A DNA stretch of 63,113 nucleotides from a bacterium. Its GTDB lineage: Bacteria; Patescibacteriota; Minisyncoccia; Phycocordibacterales; UBA9973. The DNA is taken from assembly GCA_021831595.1 (NCBI GenBank), contig JAKBMK010000025.1, positions 1 to 63,113 on the forward strand. The letters run 5' to 3'. Below the pieces are notes generated by a model. The model did not search any database. It was not told where the DNA came from and worked only from the letters and a program-made list of their open reading frames with translations. Position numbers and translations under genes: made by a program. Position 1 is the first letter of the stretch. Each line of letters opens with the position of its first letter. Of this stretch, positions 32,593 to 40,865 are shown piece after piece.

Positions 32593-33081
32593 ATGCCAAT
32601 TACATTAGAAAAAAAGAAAGAATTAGTAGCTGGTTTAGAGAAAGCACTTAAAGATGCTAAATCTGTTGTTTTTGTGAAATTTGATAAATTGACAGTAGCT
32701 GACAACAACGCACTTCGCCGCACTTTGCAGAAAGAAGATGTAGGTTATACAGTAGCAAAGAAAACTTTGCTCAAGCGCGCACTTTCTACTTTCGGAATTA
32801 CAGGAGACGCTCCAGAGATTCCAGGTCAGATAGCTGTTGCTTATAGTACTGATCTACTAGCAAGTTCACGTGGAATCTTTGACTTCCAAAAGGGGCACAA
32901 AGAGAATGTAGCAATCGTTGGAGGAGTTTTCGAAGGCAAATATATGTCTGCCGCAGAAATGACTTCAATCGCAACTATTCCTCCACTACAAACTTTGCGT
33001 GGAATGTTCGTCAATATCATCAACTCACCAATACAGCGTTTTGCAAGTGTGCTTGATCAAGTCGCACAGACTAAAGGTTAA
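32593..33081 (+). CDS. rplJ: 50S ribosomal protein L10
   Basis: 162 residues, full length. The rRNA-binding N-domain has KSVVFVKFDKLTVADNNALRRTLQ and VAKKTLLKRAL; the C-terminal helix that carries L7/L12 dimers is present. It anchors the ribosomal stalk and represses its own operon through the leader at 32081. 130 bases separate it from rplL. Confidence 0.97.
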   Translation: MPITLEKKKELVAGLEKALKDAKSVVFVKFDKLTVADNNALRRTLQKEDVGYTVAKKTLLKRALSTFGITGDAPEIPGQIAVAYSTDLLASSRGIFDFQKGHKENVAIVGGVFEGKYMSAAEMTSIATIPPLQTLRGMFVNIINSPIQRFASVLDQVAQTKG

Positions 33082-33084
33082 ATT

Positions 33085-33213
33085 TATGGATCCCGTATGA
33101 AATCGCGGACGCGAATAATTCGGGAAACATTGTTATTATTAAAAAATTAATTTAAAAATGGGATTGTTGATTTAATAAATTATTTTAAGTCCGCGTCCTA
33201 TTTCATTCGGGAT
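33085..33213 (+). promoter_or_regulatory. Inverted-repeat leader abutting the rplL start codon
   Basis: Left arm 33085-33113 (TATGGATCCCGTATGAAAT then CGCGGAC), right arm 33188-33213 (GTCCGCG, then ATTTCATTCGGG) ending directly at ATG 33212. The AT-rich 75-base middle has no ORF. The first 19 bases match the left arm of GIY-YIG element 2 with one mismatch. Layout is like the ftsK leader (9639-9757). Confidence 0.7.
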
Positions 33214-33604
33214 GGAAGAAACAAAAGTAACAGTTCCTGCAAAATTCAAGGACATCGTTGCAACAATCGAAGCAATGTCAGTTATTGATTTACACGAACT
33301 AGTAAAAGTATTAGAAGAAAAGTTTGGAGTTTCAGCACAAGCTGCAGTAGCAGCAGCTCCAGCAGCAGGTGCAGGTGAAGCAGCAGAAGAGAAGAGTACA
33401 TTCACAGTTGAACTTACAGCTGCAGGTGAACAAAAGATTGCAGTTATGAAAGTTGTTAAAGAAGTTTTGGCTCTTGGACTCAAGGAAGCTAAAGACCTCG
33501 TTGACGGCGCACCATCAGTTCTTAAGGATGGTATGAAGAAGGAAGAAGCTGAAGATTTCAAGAAGAAAATCGAAGAAGCAGGTGGTAAAGTGACTTTGAA
33601 GTAA
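33212..33604 (+). CDS. rplL: 50S ribosomal protein L7/L12
   Basis: 130 residues. N-terminal dimerisation helix ([21 protein letters not shown]), Ala-rich hinge ([14 protein letters not shown]), and C-terminal domain with [31 protein letters not shown] that recruits translation factors. Start ATG 33212 directly follows the leader hairpin arm, leaving no free ribosome-binding site if the hairpin forms. Confidence 0.97.
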   Translation: MEETKVTVPAKFKDIVATIEAMSVIDLHELVKVLEEKFGVSAQAAVAAAPAAGAGEAAEEKSTFTVELTAAGEQKIAVMKVVKEVLALGLKEAKDLVDGAPSVLKDGMKKEEAEDFKKKIEEAGGKVTLK

Positions 33605-33651
33605 TCTTCAAAGTCATCCTGACATCAATAGATGGAAGGGTTACTCATCGG

Positions 33652-33688
33652 AAAGAGCCCCGCAAGCGAAGCTTGCGGGGCTCTTTTT
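33652..33688 (+). terminator. Intrinsic terminator after rplL
   Basis: AAAGAGCCCCGCAAGC-GAA-reverse complement with TTTTTCTT. Confidence 0.88.
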
Positions 33689-33710
33689 CTTGGCGTATAC
33701 TATAGGCGGA

Positions 33711-33729
33711 TATGGATCACGTATGAAAT
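33711..33729. repeat. Left arm of GIY-YIG element 2
   Basis: TATGGATCACGTATGAAAT; 14 bases (ATCACGTATGAAAT) pair exactly with 33979-33992. One mismatch to the rplL leader arm 33085-33103. Confidence 0.88.
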
Positions 33730-33733
33730 TCCT

Positions 33734-33991
33734 ATGTTTTATACTTATGTACTACAGAGTAAAAAAAATGGAAGTTTGTATATCGGATATACGGGTGATT
33801 TACGAAAACGTTTTAAAGAACATAACGATAATAAGTCAACTTATACTCGGAACCGTGGACCATATGAAATTATTTATTACGAGTCGTGTCTAAACAAAGA
33901 TGACGCTCGGTCGAGAGAATTATATTTAAAAACAGGAATGGGAAGACGATATTTAAACGCACGTTTAAAACGTTTTCTATTTCATACGTGA
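33734..33991 (+). mobile_element. GIY-YIG nuclease-like gene in inverted repeats (element 2)
   Basis: 85 residues (MFYTYVLQSKKNGSLYIGYT...). GIY and YIG strands, Arg helix (LRKRFKEH) and Glu (SRELYLK) are all present. The sequence is related to element 1 (about half identical) but not a recent copy. Its TGA stop overlaps the next gene's ATG (TGATG) inside the right arm. The ORF track of an upstream longer frame runs through the rplL terminator, so ATG 33734 is the sensible start. Confidence 0.8.
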
Positions 33992-33992
33992 T
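33979..33992. repeat. Right arm of GIY-YIG element 2
   Basis: ATTTCATACGTGAT, ends in the start codon of the next gene (ATG 33991). Confidence 0.88.
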
Positions 33993-34608
33993 GGAAACAC
34001 TAGCAAAACTTTTCGGGGGTGGGGCACGGGTCAGAATAATGCGCCTATTTTTACTAAACAACGAGACGTCTTTCGAGATCGAGGATGTCGTCAGTCGAAC
34101 CAGAGTGACGAAAGCTAATTCTCGTAAGGAGGTAAACGCTCTTCTGGCTATGAACTTTATAAAGCAGAAAATGGTAACTCATGAAGGTTCTCGTGGTGCC
34201 AAGAAGAAAGTTCCTACATACCAACTCAATCCACACTTCCCTTATATAAATTCTATTCGCGATTTACTCGTAGATCCATCGCTTCTCCTTCGCGAAGATT
34301 TGTCGGCACGATTCAAGCAAGTAGGGAAGATAAAGCTCATGATTGTCTCTGGAATATTCATAGGGAGCGACAAGAGTCGAGCAGATATACTAGTAGTAGG
34401 AGACAAGCTCAAGAAGAACGTCATACAGCAGATCATAAAGGGTCTGGAATCCGAGATAGGCAAAGAGCTCAATTATGTGGTTCTAGAATCGGATGAATTC
34501 AAATATAGAATAGATATGTATGACAAGCTCGTCTGCGACATCCTAGACTGGCCACATGAGAGGATTATAGACAACGGGCAGTTATCCACATATATATCTA
34601 AAAAATAA
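33991..34608 (+). CDS. Winged-helix regulator with nucleotidyltransferase-like domain
   Basis: 205 residues. The N-terminal half (about 1-90) is a winged helix: RVRIMRLFLLNNETSFEIEDVVSRTRVTKANSRKEVNALLAMNFI. The C-terminal half (about 105-205) has IVSGIFIGSDKSRADILVVGDKL, like a nucleotidyltransferase fold in which the DxD pair is reduced to one Asp, so it is probably inactive. Proteins of this layout are common in Parcubacteria; their targets are unknown. Its start codon is formed at the edge of GIY-YIG element 2 with a TGATG overlap. Confidence 0.75.
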   Translation: METLAKLFGGGARVRIMRLFLLNNETSFEIEDVVSRTRVTKANSRKEVNALLAMNFIKQKMVTHEGSRGAKKKVPTYQLNPHFPYINSIRDLLVDPSLLLREDLSARFKQVGKIKLMIVSGIFIGSDKSRADILVVGDKLKKNVIQQIIKGLESEIGKELNYVVLESDEFKYRIDMYDKLVCDILDWPHERIIDNGQLSTYISKK

Positions 34609-34617
34609 AAGAGATGA

Positions 34618-34672
34618 TATAATAATAAGGTATTCCACTAGGTCGAAACTTTGTGAATACCTTATTATTTTT
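34618..34672. terminator. Terminator hairpin with 15-bp stem
   Basis: AATAATAAGGTATTC / GAATACCTTATTATT, 19-base loop, then T7. A TGATATAAT box overlaps its left arm (34615-34623), so it may instead be the leader of the next gene. Confidence 0.6.
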
Positions 34673-34686
34673 TTATATAATTTATT

Positions 34687-35376
34687 ATGACATTTTTAGA
34701 AAACTTAGGATTAGTATTTCAAGGTTCACTTTTGGATCTTTGGTATGGCTTTATTAATTTCGTTCCAGGACTATTGCTAGCAATAATTCTATTTATCGTT
34801 GGATGGGTAGTTGGATCAGTATTGGGTAAAGCTGTAGCGCAACTAATCTCTGCGCTCAAAGTTGATAATCTTTTTGAAAGTGCAGGAGCAGAAGAAGTAA
34901 TGACAAGAATGGGAATGAAACTCAATCTTGGAAAATTCTTTGGATTGGTTGTAAAGTGGTTCATCATTATCGTATTCTTGATGGCTTCACTACAAATAGT
35001 CGGACTCACACAAGTTAACGACTTCCTCAAAGAAGCAGTAGTACTCTACTTGTCAAAGGTTATCATTGCAGCTATCGTTCTAATCATTGCTACTATTATT
35101 GCTGACGCAATGCAAAAGCTCGTTGTCGCTTCTTCAAAAGCAGCACATATAACTTCTGCACATATGCTAGGATCAATTACTCGCTACGCTATCTGGGGCT
35201 TTGCAATAATCATTGCTATCTCTGAATTAGGTATCGCTGCAGCATTTATGCAGATACTCTTCACAGGATTAATCGCAGCTCTTGCTCTAGCCTTGGGTCT
35301 TGCATTTGGTCTCGGTGGAAGAGATGCAGCAGCTCGCGCTATCGATGGTATCTCAAAAGAGATGTCTGGCAAGTAA
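34687..35376 (+). CDS. Membrane protein with conserved TM-helix repeats (MscS-related)
   Basis: 229 residues with about five membrane helices. Two copies of the conserved TM helix motif (PF05552 type): NFVPGLLLAIILFIVGWVVGSVLGKAV (about 22-50) and VVLYLSKVIIAAIVLIIATIIADAMQKLV (about 118-147). The Gly/Ala-rich C-terminal helix (LALALGLAFGLGGRDAAARAIDG) resembles the pore helix of small-conductance mechanosensitive channels, but the large cytoplasmic MscS domain is missing. Possible channel or scaffold. Confidence 0.8.
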   Translation: MTFLENLGLVFQGSLLDLWYGFINFVPGLLLAIILFIVGWVVGSVLGKAVAQLISALKVDNLFESAGAEEVMTRMGMKLNLGKFFGLVVKWFIIIVFLMASLQIVGLTQVNDFLKEAVVLYLSKVIIAAIVLIIATIIADAMQKLVVASSKAAHITSAHMLGSITRYAIWGFAIIIAISELGIAAAFMQILFTGLIAALALALGLAFGLGGRDAAARAIDGISKEMSGK

Positions 35377-35398
35377 AAGATTTTGAAATTAAAGAAGA

Positions 35399-35431
35399 TA
35401 AAAAGCCCGCAGGATTACCGGCGGGCTTTTT
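35399..35431 (+). terminator. Intrinsic terminator
   Basis: AAAAAGCCCGC / GCGGGCTTTTT stem, then TAG. An extended -10 TGCTATAAT follows at 35436-35444 for the next gene. Confidence 0.85.
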
Positions 35432-35479
35432 AGATGCTATAATAGTATTGTTATATATTAATAATCTAATTTTATTTAC

Positions 35480-36040
35480 ATGAACAAAAACAAAGGATTT
35501 ATAGGTCTCGGTCTAATACTAGTAATTGTTCTAGGAGCACTAGTCGTCGGTGGGGGAGCGTATTATTTGGGGAAGAGTAGTAACAAATTAGAAGTTATAA
35601 AAGAAGAAAATATTCCACCAAATACTGAAAATAAAAATTTGCCAATTGTTGAAAATAAAGTAAAAGATATTCCAGAAGAAACTGGGGAGTATGGGGATGA
35701 TAAGAATGGAAGACATATTGGTTATATAAAAAAGATTGATGAAAAAAACAATTTGTCTATTGATTATGTTCAATGGATTAGCCCTTGTGCTCCAGATGCT
35801 CTAGATTGTCAAAATGGGTTTAAGACTAAAAATAGCAGTAATCAGTTGAGAGTATTTCCAGTATTAGATAATGTACAAATAAAACTACAGACATATGGGC
35901 ATGATAGTTCGGGTAGTCTTATTTGGAATCAAGTTGTTTCTTTCTCTGTGTTTAAAACAGCTCTGAATGTGGATTTATTATATTGGATCACATTAAAGGA
36001 TGGAAAAGTTGTTGAGATTACCGAGCAATACCAAGCATAG
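35480..36040 (+). CDS. Membrane-anchored exported protein of unknown function
   Basis: 186 residues. N-terminal KGFIGLGLILVIVLGALVVGGGAYYLG is a single membrane anchor that resembles a type IV pilin-like N-terminus but lacks a clear prepilin cleavage site with Glu at +5. The rest (about 35-186) is a soluble extracytoplasmic domain with a Cys pair (SPCAPDALDCQNG). A Pro/Asn/Glu linker follows the anchor. No family recognised. Confidence 0.65.
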   Translation: MNKNKGFIGLGLILVIVLGALVVGGGAYYLGKSSNKLEVIKEENIPPNTENKNLPIVENKVKDIPEETGEYGDDKNGRHIGYIKKIDEKNNLSIDYVQWISPCAPDALDCQNGFKTKNSSNQLRVFPVLDNVQIKLQTYGHDSSGSLIWNQVVSFSVFKTALNVDLLYWITLKDGKVVEITEQYQA

Positions 36041-36100
36041 ACAAGTAGAAGATGAGATCGGATGATATGATAATTTAAGCTTTAAAATAAAGGGGAATTG

Positions 36101-36134
36101 GGGCCGGCGACAGTAGTCGCCGGCCCTTTCCTTT
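36101..36134 (+). terminator. Intrinsic terminator upstream of the rRNA unit
   Basis: GGGCCGGCGAC-AGTA-GTCGCCGGCCC then TTTCCTTTTTC. Confidence 0.88.
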
Positions 36135-36150
36135 TTCTCCCCAGAAACGC

Positions 36151-36179
36151 TTGACTTTATTTTCACTTTCATATAATAT
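36151..36179 (+). promoter_or_regulatory. rRNA promoter
   Basis: TTGACT (36151-36156) with TAATAT (36174-36179) at 17 bases, or overlapping TATAAT (36172-36177) at 15 bases. Confidence 0.7.
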
Positions 36180-36184
36180 ACGAA

Positions 36185-36472
36185 TCACGATGTTAATGAA
36201 CAAAAATCACCAAGTAAAGCGGTTAAAGTAAGACCAATTGGTTTCGCTTTGTCCGCCAAAAGGCGGATTTTTCTTTTAAAGACATCGAGAATGATATTTG
36301 AAAACTGAATGCTGTTCCGACTCACTGTTATCCTTTATTTTAGAGGGTCTTTTGAATCGAGTCGGAAACAGAACACAACAATAATAGATGTATAAGCACA
36401 GAAGGAAGCGGTTCCTGAGAGTGTTTACATCGGATCATGTTTTGCCCTAGAGACAGAGCATGATCGTTTTTA
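36185..36472 (+). other. rRNA leader with hairpin-terminator and processing stem
   Basis: A hairpin AGACC-AATT-GGTTT inside AAAGCG/CGCTTT is followed by TCCGCC-AAAA-GGCGGA-TTTTTC (36251-36274), which looks like an intrinsic terminator about 90 bases after the promoter. Then TGAAAACTGAATGCTG (36299-36314) pairs with 39974-39989 beyond the 23S gene, a probable RNase III stem. Further hairpins: GTTCCGACTC/GAGTCGGAAAC and GATCATG/CATGATC. No tRNA or 16S is present. Confidence 0.7.
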
Positions 36473-36977
36473 AATTTCCTAATAGGAAATTAAGAGTATA
36501 TGGCGGATGCCTAGACTAAAAAAGGCGATGAAAGACGCAGCATGGCGGCGATATGTTTCGGGGAGGTGCCTAGCAACCTTTGATCCGGAAATTTCTGAAT
36601 GAGGAAACTCCACTCGGTAACCCCGAGTGACACTTGCACTTGATGTAAGTGAGCATACCAAGGGAAGTAAAACATTTCAGTACCTTGAGGAAAAGAGAAA
36701 AATATTTATTTTCTGAGTAGCGGCGAGCGAAAAGGAAAGAGCCCAAACCGAGCGTAGCAATATGCGAGGGGTTGTAAGGTGACAATGTAGATTTATCTAG
36801 AGAAGTTACAAAATATGTTATTAGATTAAATTTCTGGAAAGGAATGCCACAGACGGTGATAGCCCGGTGGTCGAAAATCTCATATCTTCTTGATTGTCAT
36901 TCTTGAGTAACTCAAGACACGAATAGCTTGAGCGAATCCACCAGAACTAACTGGTAAGGCTAAATACTTTTTTAGAT

Positions 36978-37020
<43 letters not shown>

Positions 37021-37628
37021 GATGAGGGGAGTGAAATAGACCTGAAACCATATACTTACAAGGAGTCGGAGCGGGCAGCACTAAGTTTTCAAAAACTTTG
37101 AAGATTTAGTGCTGTCCGTCACGGCGTGCCTATTGAAGAATGAGCCAACGAGTTTATCTATGTTGCAGGCTAAGCTGTTAGAACAGTGGAGCCTTAGGGA
37201 AACCGAGTGTTAATAGCGCGAACATAATGTAGTCTAGATAAGACCCGAAGCGAGGTGAGCTTGCCATGAGCAGGATGAAGTTTGTCGAAAGATAGATGGA
37301 GGTCCGAACCGGTGACCCGTGCAATAGTCTCGGATGACTTGTGGTAAGGAGTGAAAAGCTAATCGAACCTCGTAATAGCTGGTTCTCTCCGAAATAGCTT
37401 TAGGGCTAGCGTTGTGTGTTCCTCTTGGGGGTAGAGCACTGGAAGATTTCGACAGGGAGCAATCTCGCGACATCTATCAAACTCCGAATACCAAGAATTA
37501 AAAACACAGCAGTTAGGCTATGGGGGCGAAGCTCCATCAGCCAAAAGGGAAACAGCCCAGATCTCTAATTAAGGTCCCTAAATATACGCTAAGTGCATAT
37601 CAAGGAGGTGAAATTTCTCTGACAGTGA

Positions 37629-37660
<32 letters not shown>

Positions 37661-38475
37661 GAAAGCGTAACAGCTCACTCACTAAGAGATTTCGCACCGA
37701 AAATAATCGGGGCTAAGCGTATTACCGAAATTGAGGACTCTGAATACCTTCGGGTATGAAGAGTGGTAGGAGAGTATTCTATACAGCGTCGAAGGTAAAG
37801 GGGTGACCCATGCTGGAGCGTATAGAAGTAAGAATGTTGGCACAAGTAACCGCAAGGAAGGTGAGATCCCTTCCCGCCGAAAGATCAAGGTTTCCTGGGC
37901 AATGGTGATCATCCCAGGGTTAGTCGGTCCTAAGGAGATGGAGAAATCCGCATCCGATGGGCATAGGGTTAATATTCCCTAACTTCTGTTATATTCGATG
38001 ATAGGACGGAGTATAGTATATAAAGCTCATTATTGGATTTGAGTTTGTTAGTAAGGATGGTTTCCAGGAAAATCCGGAAGCTGACGTTAAAGTAACATCC
38101 AAGCGAAGCATAAATGTGAGGGTTCGTCTTCATAGATTTTATAAAGCATACTTCCAAGAAAAGTATCTAAGGTTAATATAATAGAATCCGTACCGCAAAC
38201 CGACACAGGTGATCAGGTCGAGTAGACCAAGGCGAACGAGTGAGAGGTCTTCAAGGAACTCGGCAAAAAAGCAGCCGTAACTTTGGAATAAGGCTTGCCA
38301 TTTTAATTTATTAAAGTGGCCGCAGCGAAAGTATCTCTGGCAACTGTTTATCAAAAACACAGCTCCCTGCGAACTCGCAAGAGGATGTATAGGGGGTGAC
38401 ACCTGACCAATGCCAGAAGGTCAAATATCGATGGTGATATGTCGCAAGATGTATTGCTGGTTGATATAAGCCCTG

Positions 38476-38516
<41 letters not shown>

Positions 38517-38819
38517 GTACCTTGTCGGGTAAATTCCGACGCGCACGAATGGTGTAATGACTGGAGAACTGTCTCGAAGACTTGCTCGGTGAAAATACAA
38601 TACCGGTGAAGATGCCGGTTACCTGCAGATAGACGAAAAGACCCTAGAAGCTTTACTGCAGCTTGATATTGAATATATTGTTTTAATGCGTAGCATAGAT
38701 GGGAGAGGTCTGATGGTCACGATTTCGGTTGTGATCTACTCGTCAGTGAAATACCATTCTTTACAGCGATATGTTCTAATCTCTAAGGCAAAAACTTAGA
38801 GAAACAGTATCTGGTGGGT

Positions 38820-38860
<41 letters not shown>

Positions 38861-39175
38861 GTTTATTAAGGTTAGCTAGGCGCGAATGGAAACCGTGCCG
38901 ATAGTGTAATGGCACAAGCTAGCTTAACTGTAAGACGTACTTGTCGAGCAGATACGAAAGTAGAACATAGTGAACCGACATTTCGCATTAGATGCGGATG
39001 AAGATTAACGGATAAAAGCTACTCTAGGGATAACAGGCTAGTTCCGCCTAAGAGTTCATATCGACGGCGGAGTTCGGCACCTCGATGTCGGCTCACCTTA
39101 TCCTGGTGGTGGAGAAGCTGCCAAGGGTTTAGCTGTTCGCTAATTAAAAAGGTACGCGAGCTGGGTTCAAACCGT

Positions 39176-39655
39176 TGAGGAATTAGGTTCTAGTAGCTAG
39201 GTTCTAGTTTCTAGTGAATGCAAATGCATTTACTAGTCACTAATCACTAGTCACTAATCACTGATTCTTGAACAGTTTGAACCGTCGAGGAAAGTAAAGA
39301 AATATAGAAATTTCTTTCAATGTTTTAATCTGAGATTTATCCGCCAACCCTACTTTATGTTGGGGGCGGGAAAAACCGTGTGTACTGTGGTACACTCACG
39401 GCGGTACTACATTAATATGTAGTAAGAATTTCACTTATATCGGTGAAGTCCTTCGTGCTAAAGCACTCAGGATAATACCGAGGGAAGAGTGGTTCGGAAA
39501 TACTCACCATGAGTTTTTCCAAAACTCACCCGTAGAGACTAAATGTGAAATATCCCGAATGTATATGAGGGAGAAAGTTATAGTCCAATCCCACAAGTAA
39601 TTGTGGTTCTGCTATCATTATTTAAACGCGATGATAGGGAAGTAAAATATAGATG
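39176..39655 (+). mobile_element. Group I intron in the 23S peptidyl-transferase region
   Basis: The exon reads GGGTTCAAACCGT^CGTGAGACAGG when 480 bases are removed, restoring the helix AACC...GGTT. The intron is preceded by U and ends in G. Its 3' half has the catalytic-core signatures: R-like GTAGAGACTAAATG (39533 area) and S-like AAGTTATAGTCC (39573 area), whose GACTA/TAGTC form P7, with a P8-like hairpin TCCC/GGGA between. The site corresponds to the known insertion hotspot near E. coli position 2593 (from memory). It has no ORF. A 110-base insert with CTAGT repeats sits at its 5' end. Confidence 0.85.
39183..39275. repeat. CTAGT/TAGTGA repeat insert within the intron
   Basis: About 93 bases of CTAG/TAGTCACTAATCA words with an internal hairpin CTAGTGAATGCA / TGCATTTACTAG. 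It is flanked by TTCAAACCGTTGAGGAA (39166-39182) and TTTGAACCGTCGAGGAA (39276-39292), 14 of 17 identical. Confidence 0.85.
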
Positions 39656-39973
39656 CGTGAGACAGGTTGGTCTCCTATCTACTGCAGGCGTTGATTCTTG
39701 AAAAGATCTGCTCTTAGTACGAGAGGACCGGAGTGGACTGACCTCTGGTGTGTGGGCTCTACTGCCAAGTGGACTGCCCAGTAGCTATGTCGGGAATGGA
39801 TAAGTTCTGAAAGCATCTAAGAACGAAGCCAACTTTAAGATGAGGAATCGTTTGAGAAACCTAAGAGATGATTAGGTTGATAGGCACTAGGTGTACGTAC
39901 AGTAATGTACTGAGCCGAGGTGTACTAATCGTTCGATTCCTATTAGGAAATTTGGAAATTATTATTGTTGTGT

Positions 39974-39989
39974 CAGCATTCAGTTTTCA
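39974..39989. other. 3' half of the 23S processing stem
   Basis: CAGCATTCAGTTTTCA, exact complement of 36299-36314. Confidence 0.8.
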
Positions 39990-40056
39990 GATATTATTTG
40001 TATCTGAGAAAGGTCGCCTTCGCGTAAAGCTACGGCGAACCGAAGTTGAAAATTTT

Positions 40057-40166
40057 GTGTTGGTGATTTGATATGGTGGTCACACCTGTTCTCATTCCGA
40101 ACACAGAAGTTAAGCACCATTATGCCGATGATACTCTTTATGGGGAAAGTAGGTTGTCGCCAGCAC
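40057..40166 (+). rRNA. rrf: 5S ribosomal RNA
   Basis: About 110 bases. Terminal helix GTGTTGGTGA / TCGCCAGCAC; conserved CCGAACACAGAAGTTAAGC in loop B/helix III and GGGGAAAGTAGGT in the E-loop arm. 104 bases after 23S. Confidence 0.93.
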
Positions 40167-40182
40167 AAAGTTTTTAACTCAC

Positions 40183-40210
40183 AAAAAACACCTAGAAATA
40201 GGTGTTTTTT
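40183..40210 (+). terminator. rRNA operon terminator
   Basis: AAAAAACACCT-AGAAAT-AGGTGTTTTTT. Confidence 0.88.
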
Positions 40211-40294
40211 GCTACTCATCTTGATTTTTGGAATATTTCGTGTTATTATATGAGTAATTAAGCACATTTGTAAAACAAACAAATATTTTTTTGC

Positions 40295-40765
40295 ATGGCA
40301 AATTTTCGTAAAGCGACTTATGCGACCTGGCAAGAAGCAAGTGATGTAGTAAAGAAATTTAATTTGGAAAGTGGAGATGATTATAGACTTAAATACGATA
40401 AGATAGATCCACTCCTTCCGTCAAATCCAAGAGTTTTTTATCCAGATTTTCCAGGGTGGAAAATATACTTGGGCAATAATTGTTACTGTTCTTGGCAGAA
40501 GTCCAGAGACGTATCAATTGCATCTGGCGTAACAAACTGGAAAGAATATCACGAGTTAAGACACAAAAACCGAAAACTTCGTTCGTGTCCAGCAGATATT
40601 TATTCTGATTTTGTGGGGTATAAGGATGCTTTTGATCCTTTTTCATTTACAAATTTACTGGTGGATTATATTAATCTACCACTTCTAGAAATAGAAGATT
40701 TGGTTTCTGTTGCGGGGAAAAAACTTGTCCTAGAAGAAGCAGAAGAATTTTCGATGTCATATTAG
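40295..40765 (+). CDS. Protein with two integrase-repeat-like (INT_rpt) units
   Basis: 156 residues. Two repeats are visible: unit 1 (about 8-60) YATWQEASDVVKKFNLESGDDYRL...LPSNPRVFYPDFPGWKIYLG, unit 2 (about 62-112) CSWQKSRDVSIASGVTNWKEYHEL...YSDFVGYKDAF. This pattern resembles the phage-integrase repeat unit/helicase-associated helical repeats that bind DNA in larger proteins. Here it stands alone without an integrase or helicase domain. A helical C-terminal tail follows. Function unknown. Confidence 0.7.
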   Translation: MANFRKATYATWQEASDVVKKFNLESGDDYRLKYDKIDPLLPSNPRVFYPDFPGWKIYLGNNCYCSWQKSRDVSIASGVTNWKEYHELRHKNRKLRSCPADIYSDFVGYKDAFDPFSFTNLLVDYINLPLLEIEDLVSVAGKKLVLEEAEEFSMSY

Positions 40766-40792
40766 GCATTGTCATAAAATTTAAATGTATAG

Positions 40793-40820
40793 CACCTGTC
40801 CTATTTATGGATAGGTGTTT
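40793..40820 (+). terminator. Imperfect terminator hairpin
   Basis: CACCTGTCC / GGATAGGTG with GTTTTC tail. Confidence 0.55.
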
Positions 40821-40850
40821 TCATTTGCTCTACCAGTTTGAAGTATTTTT

Positions 40851-40859
40851 TGCTATACT
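40851..40859 (+). promoter_or_regulatory. Extended -10, likely leaderless
   Basis: TGC-TATACT ends six bases before ATG 40866. Confidence 0.55.
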
Positions 40860-40865
40860 GTTTTT

